This document shows positions 1 to 6,832 of a DNA stretch of 10,172 bases, piece by piece. The translations under genes were made by a program, and so were the position numbers. Source of the stretch: Acidobacteriaceae bacterium (GTDB taxonomy: Bacteria; Acidobacteriota; Terriglobia; Terriglobales; Acidobacteriaceae); contig PMMJ01000118.1 in NCBI GenBank assembly GCA_003162255.1, positions 1 through 10,172 on the forward strand, given 5' to 3'. How positions within the stretch are numbered: the first letter of the stretch is position 1; the number at the start of each line of letters is the position of its first letter. The notes beneath the pieces were generated by a model. It saw only the letters and a program-made list of their open reading frames with translations, was not told where the DNA came from and did no database searches.

Positions 1-270
1 GGCGAGATGGCCAAAGCCCGCGGCTGGATCCGCGCCGACAAATGGTCGGAGTACGACTTCGGCGGGAATTCCATTCTCCAAACCGACACTATGACCTGCG
101 AAGACGTCGATTATTTCCGCCGCAAGGCGTTCAGGAGCTTCTATTTTCGGCCCGGCTATATCCTCAAGAAAATCTTCCACGACATCTCTCTACGCCAAAC
201 GCTGCGTCTGGCCAACTTCGGCGATTGGATGAATCTGGTCGGATTCCGGGCAACTGCAAATCATGACTGA
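1..270 (+). CDS. C-terminal end of a probable B12-binding radical SAM protein (partial)
   Basis: The frame is open through the left edge: codons before the ATG at position 7 read on as Gly-Glu, so this is the last 89 residues of a longer gene and not a small protein. The segment with ILQTDTMTCEDVDYFRRKAF followed by RSFYFRPGYILKKI resembles the tail of cobalamin-binding radical SAM proteins (BchE/HpnJ-like group), where a late helical segment ends in Phe-Tyr-x-Arg-Pro. The CxxxCxxC iron-sulfur motif that would prove the family lies outside the window, so the assignment rests on tail resemblance alone. The stop codon (268-270) overlaps the start of the glycosyltransferase, implying one transcript and probably translational coupling. 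Such pairs often belong to lipid or surface-glycan gene groups, which is an inference here. Confidence 0.6.
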   Translation, partial: GEMAKARGWIRADKWSEYDFGGNSILQTDTMTCEDVDYFRRKAFRSFYFRPGYILKKIFHDISLRQTLRLANFGDWMNLVGFRATANHD

Positions 271-1423
271 GCCGCTCGTCAGTGTTGTCATCCCCTGTCT
301 CGATGAAGAGCGCACCATCGCCGCCTGTGTTGCCAGCGCAACCGCGGCCATCGCTCGCCTCCACGCCACTGGCGAAGTAATTGTGGTGGACAACGGTTCC
401 ACCGACCGCTCCGCGGAGTTGGCTGCGGCAGCCGGCGCCCGTGTCGTTCGGCACGACGTGAAAGGCTACGGCAGTGCGCTCAAGCGCGGTATTGCCGAGG
501 CCCGTGGGCGTTACATCGTCATGGGCGACGCCGACCAGACCTACGATTTCGGCGCAATCCCCGACTTCGTTCAACTCCTTCAACAAGGCGCGGATCTGGT
601 CATGGGCAGCCGTCTTCGCGGAACGATTCAGCGCGGCGCGATGCCCTGGCTTCACCGCTGGGTCGGCACGCCCTTCCTGACCGCCGTGCTGAACCTCTTA
701 TTCAACACACGCATCTCCGACGCGAATTGCGGCCTGCGTGGCTTCAGCGCTGCCGCGATTCGCACTTTGAACCTGCGCTGCAACGGCATGGAGTTCGCTT
801 CGGAGATGGTCGTCAAGGCGGCTCAGAGGCGCTTGGTCATCCGTGAGACGCCCATCGACTACTTCGTTGCCTTGCCCGGCCGGGTGCCCAATCTGCACAC
901 TTTTCGCGATGGCTGGCGCCATTTGCGTTTCATGCTTATGCTGGCGCTCAAATATGTGTTTCTATTCCCGGGACTGATCATGTCCTGCTTCGGCTTCGGC
1001 TTTTCTCTGCTGTTCCTGCTGCAGGACGTCAGTGTCTCCCACATTCCGCTGGGCTTGTCGGCCACCATGTTTGTGAATGCTCTGTCGTTCATGGGGATTC
1101 AGATTGCTCTCTTCGGCGTCTATGCCATCGCCTTCAGTACCTCCCAGGGCTTTGCGGAGGAGGATTGGATTAGCCGTTCGATCAAGAAGTACTTCCGTTT
1201 GGAGTGGGGGTTGGCGATCGGCAGTTCGATTCTGCTGTTCAGTGTGGTTCTGGGCACGTTTACGATTCATCTGCTGATGGAAATTTCAAAACCGCAGGCC
1301 CAAGTGAGTATTCCGGTCACCAAACTTGCGGCCCTCTGTATCTTCCTATTCCTGCTCGGCCTGCAAATCGTCTTCTCGTCGTTCTACTTGAGCTTGTTCG
1401 ACCTCAGCAAAACACTCGAATGA
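263..1423 (+). CDS. Family 2 glycosyltransferase with C-terminal membrane domain
   Basis: This 386-residue protein has an N-terminal GT-A fold (about residues 5-225) of the dolichyl-phosphate mannose/glucose synthase type. The opening strand VSVVIPCLDEE (6-16), the DNGSTD nucleotide-binding turn (43-48) and GDADQTYD (88-95), which carries the metal-binding acidic motif, are all visible, as is GSRLRG (115-120). About four hydrophobic segments follow (roughly 230-253, 266-292, 317-340, 353-378), so the enzyme should be anchored in the inner membrane and probably moves a sugar from a nucleotide donor to a polyprenyl phosphate or a lipid. Donor and acceptor cannot be read from the sequence. The ATG lies inside the end of the preceding gene in another frame, with no clear Shine-Dalgarno, which fits coupled translation. 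The next gene is convergent. Confidence 0.88.
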   Translation: MTEPLVSVVIPCLDEERTIAACVASATAAIARLHATGEVIVVDNGSTDRSAELAAAAGARVVRHDVKGYGSALKRGIAEARGRYIVMGDADQTYDFGAIPDFVQLLQQGADLVMGSRLRGTIQRGAMPWLHRWVGTPFLTAVLNLLFNTRISDANCGLRGFSAAAIRTLNLRCNGMEFASEMVVKAAQRRLVIRETPIDYFVALPGRVPNLHTFRDGWRHLRFMLMLALKYVFLFPGLIMSCFGFGFSLLFLLQDVSVSHIPLGLSATMFVNALSFMGIQIALFGVYAIAFSTSQGFAEEDWISRSIKKYFRLEWGLAIGSSILLFSVVLGTFTIHLLMEISKPQAQVSIPVTKLAALCIFLFLLGLQIVFSSFYLSLFDLSKTLE

Positions 1424-1474
1424 GCTCCTCTCATCGAAAAGCGCAGAGAGTTTCGCGCATTTGATTTTGGGTGG

Positions 1475-1494
1475 CGCAGCGGTTCACCGCTGCG
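1475..1494. repeat. Perfect intergenic palindrome between convergent genes
   Basis: An 8-bp perfect inverted repeat, CGCAGCGG and CCGCTGCG, flanks a TTCA loop and is preceded by GGTGG. It lies in the 97-bp gap between the ends of the glycosyltransferase and lspA, both of which read into it. No run of T follows on either strand, so it is not a textbook intrinsic terminator, although the hairpin could still block readthrough or protect 3' ends. The form (short GC-rich palindrome, fixed flank, intergenic) suggests a dispersed REP-like repeat; copy number in the genome cannot be seen from one copy here. Confidence 0.6.
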
Positions 1495-1520
1495 ATAACT
1501 GTAGTGTTTTGAATGTGGCT

Positions 1521-2039
1521 TCAGCCGCCGAGGTGAGACTGCGCCGCGGAGATTTCGGCCGGTGGCTGCCCGGGCGACTTCGTAAACAGGATCTCAACCA
1601 CCAGCAACCCCGCTCCCACCACGATCGCGCTGTCGGCCACGTTGAAGGCTGGCCACTGGTATCGTCCCACATAGAAAAGCAGAAAATCCACCACGTGGTG
1701 GCTGACCAGACGGTCCCACAGATTGCCGACCGCGCCGCCCAGAATCAACGATAGCCCAATTCCAGTGGAGGTTAGGCTGTGACTGTTTTTCCAGAGCAGC
1801 GCGAAGACAATCACCAGCGCAACGATAGAAAACGAAATCAGCAGGCCGACTTTCCATTGCGACGGAGAATCCGCAAAAATGCCAAACGCCGCGCCCGGGT
1901 TTTCCGCGTGGATGATGCGAAAGAATCCCGGAATCACCGAGATGCTGTCGTGCAACGAAAGCCGGTGTGCGATCGTCCACTTAGTGACACGATCAAGAGC
2001 GGCAACGAACAACGCGATGAGGAAATGATATTTGCGCAT
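1521..2039 (-). CDS. lspA: Lipoprotein signal peptidase (signal peptidase II)
   Basis: This inner-membrane aspartyl protease cleaves the signal peptide of diacylglyceryl-modified prolipoproteins just before the lipidated cysteine. At 172 residues it is close to the normal family length. Visible family motifs are ENPGAAFGI (46-54), GGAVGNLWDR (101-110) with Asn106 and Asp109, VVDF (116-119) and FNVADSAI (132-139). Asp118 and Asp136 should be the catalytic pair. Four hydrophobic segments are evident (about 5-15, 65-83, 95-107, 137-152). The usual N-terminal DQxTK reads DRVTK here (16-20). About 20 residues after the last membrane segment are hydrophilic and look lineage-specific. The ATG has no clear Shine-Dalgarno. 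The gene is last in the minus-strand run ileS, M48 protease, lspA, and a 139-bp gap separates it from the protease. Confidence 0.96.
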   Translation of the reverse strand: MRKYHFLIALFVAALDRVTKWTIAHRLSLHDSISVIPGFFRIIHAENPGAAFGIFADSPSQWKVGLLISFSIVALVIVFALLWKNSHSLTSTGIGLSLILGGAVGNLWDRLVSHHVVDFLLFYVGRYQWPAFNVADSAIVVGAGLLVVEILFTKSPGQPPAEISAAQSHLGG

Positions 2040-2067
2040 TGCAGGGCGAATGGGAGCTCGTTTCTGG

Positions 2068-2073
2068 ATTATC
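2068..2073 (-). promoter_or_regulatory. Possible -10 box upstream of lspA
   Basis: GATAAT on the minus strand lies 28 bp before the lspA ATG and would give a leader of roughly 20 bases. No recognisable -35 hexamer sits at 16-18 bp. The rest of the 139-bp gap between the protease and lspA holds only a 5-bp GC stem (2107-2120) and no other signal I can support. lspA may simply be read through from upstream. Confidence 0.2.
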
Positions 2074-2178
2074 GCGTTTCGAGGGTTCTGGGGGCGAAGT
2101 TACAGACCGGCGCGGGCCGGAAGCCACAAACCTGCCGGGGATTGAAGAGCGAGGTTCTGCAATGGATGGCTGCGAAGA

Positions 2179-3603
2179 TCACTTCCCCTCATCTTGCTTC
2201 TTTTTCGCTGGAACGTTCTTCACAAGTTCGGCCACTTGGTGGAACTGTTCGCTGTCCTTCTTCAGCTTTGAATAATCAACGTCGGAATAGTTGTTTTTCA
2301 GTTCGGCCATAAGGTACGAGCGGCGGGTGGTGTGATTGTCGTGATTGTCCCAGAACGGATTCATGGGCCGGTCTCCCTTCTTCATGGAGACCGCTTTCCA
2401 CGATGCCGGGGCCTCGCGAATATCGTAGCCCGCCGCGAGCATCCATTCCAACCCGACGCGATCGGCCTGATTCTCCAGGGAACGCGCAAATTGATTCTGA
2501 ATGCCGGAAGCGGCCAGACCAGTCACGAGGCTGCCACCGAACGGAATAAAGGCTCCTCCGGCCCGGAGCGCCGTCAATTCCGCGCGGTGATAATGAAGGG
2601 CCTGCCACTCATGTTTCTCGACGGCATGGGAAATCTCGTGGGCCAGCACGAAAGCCAGCTGAGCCTCGTTTTGCAGGAAATCGAAAACGGCCGAGTGCAC
2701 GATGACGACGCCATTGGGATAGGCAGCGGCGTTGAAACTTTTGTCCTGTACCAGATAAAACCGAAAGGGAATCTTCAGCGGATCGTTTGCCGGCAGATCC
2801 TTCTGGTGCGCTGGAATCAGGCTTTCACCAAGATTGGTAACATAGTCTTGCGCTTCGCGGTTGGGAACGATGTGGTACTTCTTCCAGTGCATCTTGAGCT
2901 CGCCCGGTGCGAAGGAGGAATAGTCCGGCTCCTTGACTTTCGGCTCAAGGCGTTTCCAGAGTTTTGCCTCGCCGGGTTCCAGTTCGGCGTGTCGAAACTC
3001 GATTTTCTCGGCCTTGATAGCGCCATCCGGCGCGCGTGTGCCCTCGTAGCGGACGAAGGTGTCGAGGTTGACTTCATCGAGCGAAGTCAACGGCGCGCTG
3101 TCGGAGTCCTCTTCTTCTTTGCTTTTTTTGTCGATCGAATTCTTCCGCTCCGACTTGTTGAGCTTGGTCGTGAGGGATGTCTCCGGTGAAACGGAGATCC
3201 TCTGTCCGTCGGCGCGAATCTCGCCCTTCCATCCAGTTCCTTTTCTTACCAGAGAAGGAGCCTGTTCGAGCAGGGCGGTGCGCTTGAGCTTCCCCATATC
3301 CTCGAAAAGCACCTTGATCGACTTGGCCTTCAGCTGTCCCGAGGACTCGTCGTACTCTCCCTTGACCTCCAGTTCCGTCCCGATACAAATACCTTTTGGT
3401 TTGAATGCGGCGTCAGACTTGTCGCCTTCCTGGGCGTTGGTTTCGAACTCAACGGAGCGGTCGCGAGTAACCTTGTAGTCGTCGATCTCAAAGACGGTGG
3501 ACGATTTTACTTCGGTGACGAACCCGCGAATTGTTACTTCTTTCGCAAAAAGTAATCCTGTGAAGAACAGGCAGGCACTCGCCAGGGCAAAGAATCGACG
3601 CAT
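2179..3603 (-). CDS. Secreted M48 family metalloprotease with N-terminal beta-modules
   Basis: This 474-residue zinc protease is predicted to be exported. Residues 1-20 form a signal peptide (Arg-Arg, hydrophobic core, cut near LLFA-KE). Residues 21-100 and about 125-205 look like two beta-rich modules of OB/DUF5666 type (VTIRGFVTEV, then LEVKGEYDESSGQLKAKSIKV; GWKGEIRADGQRISV, then VRYEGTRAPDGAIKAEKIEF), separated by a charged Lys/Glu/Ser-rich segment (about 148-170). The M48 domain follows: NAAAYPNGVVIVHSAVFDF (291-309), HEISH zinc-binding and catalytic motif (322-326), and the third zinc ligand Glu377 in ENQAD. No TPR repeats or extra membrane segments follow. The frame extends upstream to 3720, but those 39 residues run through an intergenic palindrome and precede the signal peptide, so ATG 3603 is preferred. 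Quality control of envelope proteins is plausible; the substrate is unknown. Confidence 0.9.
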   Translation of the reverse strand: MRRFFALASACLFFTGLLFAKEVTIRGFVTEVKSSTVFEIDDYKVTRDRSVEFETNAQEGDKSDAAFKPKGICIGTELEVKGEYDESSGQLKAKSIKVLFEDMGKLKRTALLEQAPSLVRKGTGWKGEIRADGQRISVSPETSLTTKLNKSERKNSIDKKSKEEEDSDSAPLTSLDEVNLDTFVRYEGTRAPDGAIKAEKIEFRHAELEPGEAKLWKRLEPKVKEPDYSSFAPGELKMHWKKYHIVPNREAQDYVTNLGESLIPAHQKDLPANDPLKIPFRFYLVQDKSFNAAAYPNGVVIVHSAVFDFLQNEAQLAFVLAHEISHAVEKHEWQALHYHRAELTALRAGGAFIPFGGSLVTGLAASGIQNQFARSLENQADRVGLEWMLAAGYDIREAPASWKAVSMKKGDRPMNPFWDNHDNHTTRRSYLMAELKNNYSDVDYSKLKKDSEQFHQVAELVKNVPAKKKQDEGK

Positions 3604-3641
3604 GGGACCCCATCGGTCGAAGGGAGCCTTAACAACGGCAA

Positions 3642-3650
3642 ATGGTAACA
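3642..3650 (-). promoter_or_regulatory. Possible extended -10 promoter for the M48 protease
   Basis: The minus strand reads TGTTACCAT, which fits an extended -10 (TGn followed by a TAnnAT box). It ends 38 bp before the preferred ATG at 3603, leaving a leader of about 30 bases. There is no matching -35. If real, the protease has its own transcript in addition to readthrough from ileS, and the short leader also supports the 3603 start. Confidence 0.3.
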
Positions 3651-3694
3651 CAGAGGCTGGCGAGAAATCAGCGACAGGGTTTTGTGCGGCATTG

Positions 3695-3718
3695 GGCGCG
3701 GACGGCCATGTCCGCGCC
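3695..3718. repeat. Perfect palindrome just after ileS
   Basis: A 9-bp perfect inverted repeat, GGCGCGGAC and GTCCGCGCC, has a 6-base loop and begins 6 bp past the ileS stop codon. There is no T-run downstream on the minus strand, so it is not a classical terminator. It may be a partial block or an mRNA-stabilising hairpin between ileS and the protease. Its arms differ from the other palindromes in the window, but the layout is alike (intergenic, GC-rich, TGTGGCGC-type flank on the minus strand). It encodes the first residues of the overlong protease frame, which argues that those residues are not translated. Confidence 0.6.
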
Positions 3719-3724
3719 ACACGA

Positions 3725-6541
3725 TCAAAGTTCTTTCAGCACCGCGCTGCAGCGCTCGCACACCGTGGGATAGTTCTTGTCCTCGCCCACATGGATCGAG
3801 TAGTTCCAGCAACGCTCGCATTTTTGGCCATCGGCCTTCTTGACCTCAACCTGCACGCTGCCCGTGCCGTTACCAGCGCCTTCGGTCAGGTCGACCGCCG
3901 ATACGATGAACAAGTAGCGCAGTTGGTCCTGGTAGCGTTTCAGGACGGCATACAGCGCATCGGAGGCAGTGACATGTACGCTGGCTTCGAGGCCGCCGCC
4001 GATGAGTTTGTTGTTCCGGGCGTCTTCGAGAGCCTTCAGCACTTCGTCGCGGACCGAGCGCAGCGCGTTCCAATCTTCGTCCGACTTGGGGTCAGCTTGC
4101 GAGACACTTTCCGCCGCGATCTCCGCCGGGGTAGGGAATGACGCCAGATGCACGCTCTCTTCGCGACCCGAGATCGGCGGTAGATAAGGCCAGATTTCCT
4201 CGCACGTAAAACTCATGATCGGCGCCAGCAGTCGGACCAGCGCTTCCCCGATCCTCCAAACCGCGGCCTGCGCACTGCGGCGCCCATGCGAATTCGGCGC
4301 TGAAATGTAGAGCCGGTCCTTGAGCACATCGAAGTAGAAGGCGCTCAAGTCCACGATGCAGAAATGGTTTACCCGGTGATAGATCCTGTGGAAGGCGAAT
4401 TCGTCGTACCCGTTGCGCACCTCGGACGCAAACGCCCAAGTCTGCCGCAGCATGTACTGGTCGAGTTCCTCCATCTTCTCGAAGGGCACCGCGTCTTTCA
4501 CCGGATCGAAATCGTAGAGATTGCTCAAAACATAGCGGAACGTGTTGCGAATCTTCCGGTAGTTTTCGCCCACGCGCTGCATCAACGCTTCGGACCCGAC
4601 CACGTCTTCGCGGAAGTCGACCGAAGCAGTCCACAGGCGCACAATCTCTCCGCCCAGGCGGCTGGCGATGTCCACCGGGTCCACATCGTTGCCCCGCGAC
4701 TTCGACATGGCTTGCCCTTTTTCGTCGAGCGTCCAGCCGGGCGTGACCACGCCGCGATACGGCGGAGTCGCATGCGTGCCCATCGCGCACAGCAGCGAAG
4801 ACTGGAACCAGCCGCGGTACTGATCACCGCCTTCGAGGTAAAGATCGGAGGGCCACGGATACTCTGGCTCGGCCGCGACCAGCGCCAGATAGCTGGCGCC
4901 CGATTCCAGCCAGACATCGAAGATGTCGGTTTCCTTCTCGAATTTTGTGCCGCCGCAACTTGGACACTTCGTTCCGGCGGGAACAATCGTGTCGGGTTCC
5001 GAGGTAAACCAGGCATCGGCGCCCGAGCGGGCGAACAGTTCGACGACCTTCCGGTTGATGGCGTGGTCGTTGAGCGGCTTGCCACAGCTTTCGCAGAGAA
5101 AGACAGCGATCGGCACGCCCCACACCCGCTGCCGCGAGATGCACCAGTCGGGGCGTGTCTGAATCATGTTGGAGAGGCGCTCTTCGCCCCACGCCGGATC
5201 CCATTTGACGTGCTTGATCTCGCCGAGCGTGCGTGTGCGCAGCGTGTCGTCTTTCCCTTTACCGCCGGGCATCGGCGTCTCCATCGAGATGAACCACTGC
5301 TCGGTGGCGCGGAAGATCACTGGATTGTGGCAGCGCCAGCAGTGCGGATACGAGTGCTCGGTTTTTTCCGTGTGCAGCAGAGCGCCGCGGCTCTTGACCA
5401 GGTCGATGATCAGCTGATTGGCGTCCCAGACGTTCTTGCCGTCGTATTCGGGCAGTCCATTGCGCAAGATGCCTTTTTCGTCGACGTTGCTGGTGGCGTC
5501 GAGGCCGTACTTAACGCCCGTGGCGAAATCCTCGGCCCCGTGCGAGGGCGCGGTGTGAACGACTCCGGTGCCCGTGTCCATGGTGACGTAGTCGGCGAGC
5601 ACGCCAAGAACTTTGCGGTCGAGGAAGGGATGCTGGAAGTTCATCCGCTCGAGCTTGTGTCCAGGGAAGTGGGCGAGTTCGCGCGGGTTGGCGAGGCCGC
5701 ACTTCTCAGCGGCGTCCTTGGCGAGCTTGGAGGCAACGATGTAGGCCTCGCCGCCGGATTCCAGCGCAACGTATTCTTCGTTGGGATGAAAGGCCACGGC
5801 CATGGAGGCAGGCAGAGTCCAGGGAGTGGTCGTCCAGATGATCGTGGAGAGTTTCTTGCCGGCGAGCGCGGCGTCGAGTTTTGCAGGATCGTCGAGCAGC
5901 GCGTACTTCACCCAGACTGTCGGAGTGGTCTGATTTTCATATTCGACTTCGGCTTCGGCGAGCGCGGTCTCATCGTGCATGCACCAGTAGACGGCGCGCA
6001 GGCCTTTGTAGACGAACTCATTTTCATAAAAAGAGTAGAAAGTCTGGAGCACCACCGACTCGTATTGCGGTGTCATCGTGGCGTAGGGCCGGTCGAAGCG
6101 GCCGAAGACGCCGATGCGCTTGAACTGCTGCCGCTGCAGGTCGAGATATTTCTCCGCGTATTTGCGGCATTCGGCGCGGACCGCGGTCGGATGCATCTCC
6201 AGTTTCTTGCCGCCGAGTTCTTTGTCGACCTTGATTTCGATGGGCAGCCCGTGGCAGTCCCATCCCGGGACGTAGGGCGCGTCCAAGCCGGACATGGTCT
6301 TCGATTTGACGATGAAATCCTTGAGGCACTTGTTCATCGCCGTGCCCAGATGGATGGGTCCGCTGGTGTAGGGCGGCCCGTCGTGCAGGATGTACTTCTG
6401 TTTCCCCTTTCGGGCTTGGCGAATGCGCTCATAGAGCTTCATCTGCTCCCATCGAGCCAGCATTTTGGGCTCATTCTGGGGCAATCCGGCTTTCATGGGG
6501 AAGGCGGTCTTGGGCAAATTGATGCTGGATTTCAGGTCCAT
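3725..6541 (-). CDS. ileS: Isoleucyl-tRNA synthetase
   Basis: This cytoplasmic class I enzyme charges tRNA-Ile using ATP. From ATG 6541 it has 938 residues, the usual length of the bacterial zinc-finger type. The catalytic motif appears as HLGT (64-67) in DGPPYTSGPIHLGTAMNK, and the second signature as AMSKS (611-615), with Ala for the first Lys. The inserted editing domain, which clears mischarged Val-tRNA, shows TTTPWTLP (237-244) and GTGVVHTAPSHGAEDF (324-339) with Asp338. An internal pair of CxxC motifs (483-486, 526-529) and the C-terminal zinc finger CERC...CERC (Cys908, 911, 928, 931) are intact. The frame extends to 6706, but residues from MDLKSSINLPKTAFPM match the normal N-terminus and a -10 box lies between 6541 and the upstream ATGs. 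No T-box leader is present. Confidence 0.97.
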   Translation of the reverse strand: MDLKSSINLPKTAFPMKAGLPQNEPKMLARWEQMKLYERIRQARKGKQKYILHDGPPYTSGPIHLGTAMNKCLKDFIVKSKTMSGLDAPYVPGWDCHGLPIEIKVDKELGGKKLEMHPTAVRAECRKYAEKYLDLQRQQFKRIGVFGRFDRPYATMTPQYESVVLQTFYSFYENEFVYKGLRAVYWCMHDETALAEAEVEYENQTTPTVWVKYALLDDPAKLDAALAGKKLSTIIWTTTPWTLPASMAVAFHPNEEYVALESGGEAYIVASKLAKDAAEKCGLANPRELAHFPGHKLERMNFQHPFLDRKVLGVLADYVTMDTGTGVVHTAPSHGAEDFATGVKYGLDATSNVDEKGILRNGLPEYDGKNVWDANQLIIDLVKSRGALLHTEKTEHSYPHCWRCHNPVIFRATEQWFISMETPMPGGKGKDDTLRTRTLGEIKHVKWDPAWGEERLSNMIQTRPDWCISRQRVWGVPIAVFLCESCGKPLNDHAINRKVVELFARSGADAWFTSEPDTIVPAGTKCPSCGGTKFEKETDIFDVWLESGASYLALVAAEPEYPWPSDLYLEGGDQYRGWFQSSLLCAMGTHATPPYRGVVTPGWTLDEKGQAMSKSRGNDVDPVDIASRLGGEIVRLWTASVDFREDVVGSEALMQRVGENYRKIRNTFRYVLSNLYDFDPVKDAVPFEKMEELDQYMLRQTWAFASEVRNGYDEFAFHRIYHRVNHFCIVDLSAFYFDVLKDRLYISAPNSHGRRSAQAAVWRIGEALVRLLAPIMSFTCEEIWPYLPPISGREESVHLASFPTPAEIAAESVSQADPKSDEDWNALRSVRDEVLKALEDARNNKLIGGGLEASVHVTASDALYAVLKRYQDQLRYLFIVSAVDLTEGAGNGTGSVQVEVKKADGQKCERCWNYSIHVGEDKNYPTVCERCSAVLKEL

Positions 6542-6580
6542 CGGCACTGGCAACGTTCTCCCAACTGATTGAATCTTTTC

Positions 6581-6586
6581 ATTATA
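6581..6586 (-). promoter_or_regulatory. -10 box of the probable ileS promoter
   Basis: The minus strand carries a perfect TATAAT, 39 bp before the ileS ATG at 6541. At the expected 16-18 bp upstream there is only a poor -35 match (CGTGAC, 6603-6608). Transcription would begin near 6574, giving a leader of about 33 bases that contains GGGAG, though at a rather long distance from the ATG. Because a start here excludes the upstream in-frame ATGs, it supports the 938-residue ileS. Confidence 0.45.
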
Positions 6587-6640
6587 TAGGGAAGCGCGGA
6601 AGGTCACGTCCATGGGAACGCTGCATCGGGGGATGAACTC

Positions 6641-6654
6641 AAAAAGTACTTTTT
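6641..6654. other. 14-bp perfect palindrome in the ileS/tonB control region
   Basis: AAAAAGT followed directly by ACTTTTT is a perfect AT-rich palindrome without a loop, lying 55 bp upstream of the ileS -10 box and about 180 bp upstream of the tonB-type gene. An AT-rich dyad of this size in a GC-rich intergenic region could be a binding site for a dimeric regulator. It has the wrong shape for a terminator because there is no loop. No regulator can be named. Confidence 0.4.
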
Positions 6655-6699
6655 CCCGTCCGGCAAAAGCGTGTACAATTTTCCGTAGATCGCAGCTTG

Positions 6700-6710
6700 C
6701 GCGCATCTAA
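6700..6710 (+). repeat. First copy of the 11-mer CGCGCATCTAA
   Basis: This exact 11-mer recurs at 6774-6784 in the same orientation, 74 bp downstream, with nothing but non-coding DNA between. The second copy forms the -10 part of a sigma-E-like promoter. This first copy lacks a matching -35 at the same distance, so it may be a weak or decayed promoter, or a regulator site. A separate TACAAT at 6674-6679 could also serve as a plus-strand -10, with a poor -35. Confidence 0.4.
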
Positions 6711-6756
6711 TTCGACGGGAAACCTCGCGGCGGCAAGGTTCGTTCATTTTGTAAGC

Positions 6757-6784
6757 GACCTTTAAGCGGCGCTCGCGCATCTAA
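6757..6784 (+). promoter_or_regulatory. Probable ECF/sigma-E-like promoter of the TonB gene
   Basis: GACCTT (6757-6762) and TCTAA (6780-6784) are 17 bp apart. They resemble the E. coli sigma-E elements GGAACTT and TCTGA/TCTAA with a 16-17 bp spacer. Start of transcription would fall near 6790, giving a leader of about 40 bases before ATG 6833. Control of a TonB gene by an extracytoplasmic-function sigma factor would make biological sense, but the sigma factor is not in the window. Confidence 0.4.
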
Positions 6785-6832
6785 ATCAGCGACTCCCAGT
6801 GCAGTGAACCTAGGGGTATCGCTTGGGAAAAT

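Noticed and set aside
1461..1754. A 97-codon plus-strand frame over the palindrome and lspA
   Set aside because: It is mostly antisense to lspA and runs through the intergenic repeat; no motif or ribosome site.
2332..3189. A 285-codon plus-strand frame antisense to the M48 protease
   Set aside because: It mirrors the HEISH-bearing gene and has no domain or ribosome site of its own.
3604..3720. The 39 extra N-terminal codons of the longest M48 frame
   Set aside because: They begin in an intergenic palindrome and precede a good signal peptide, so ATG 3603 is the better start.
4364..6568. A 734-codon open frame on the plus strand, antisense to ileS
   Set aside because: It lies almost wholly within a strongly conserved ileS. 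Long antisense frames arise in GC-rich genes from codon bias, and the translation shows no known domain and is rich in His, Arg and Val as such mirror frames usually are.
6542..6706. The 55 extra N-terminal codons of the longest ileS frame
   Set aside because: They cover a TATAAT box and are not like the IleS N-terminus; starting at 6541 gives the standard 938 residues.
6542..6832. T-box riboswitch upstream of ileS
   Set aside because: The predicted leader is only about 33 bases and no T-box-like ACCGCG element is present on the minus strand of the gap.
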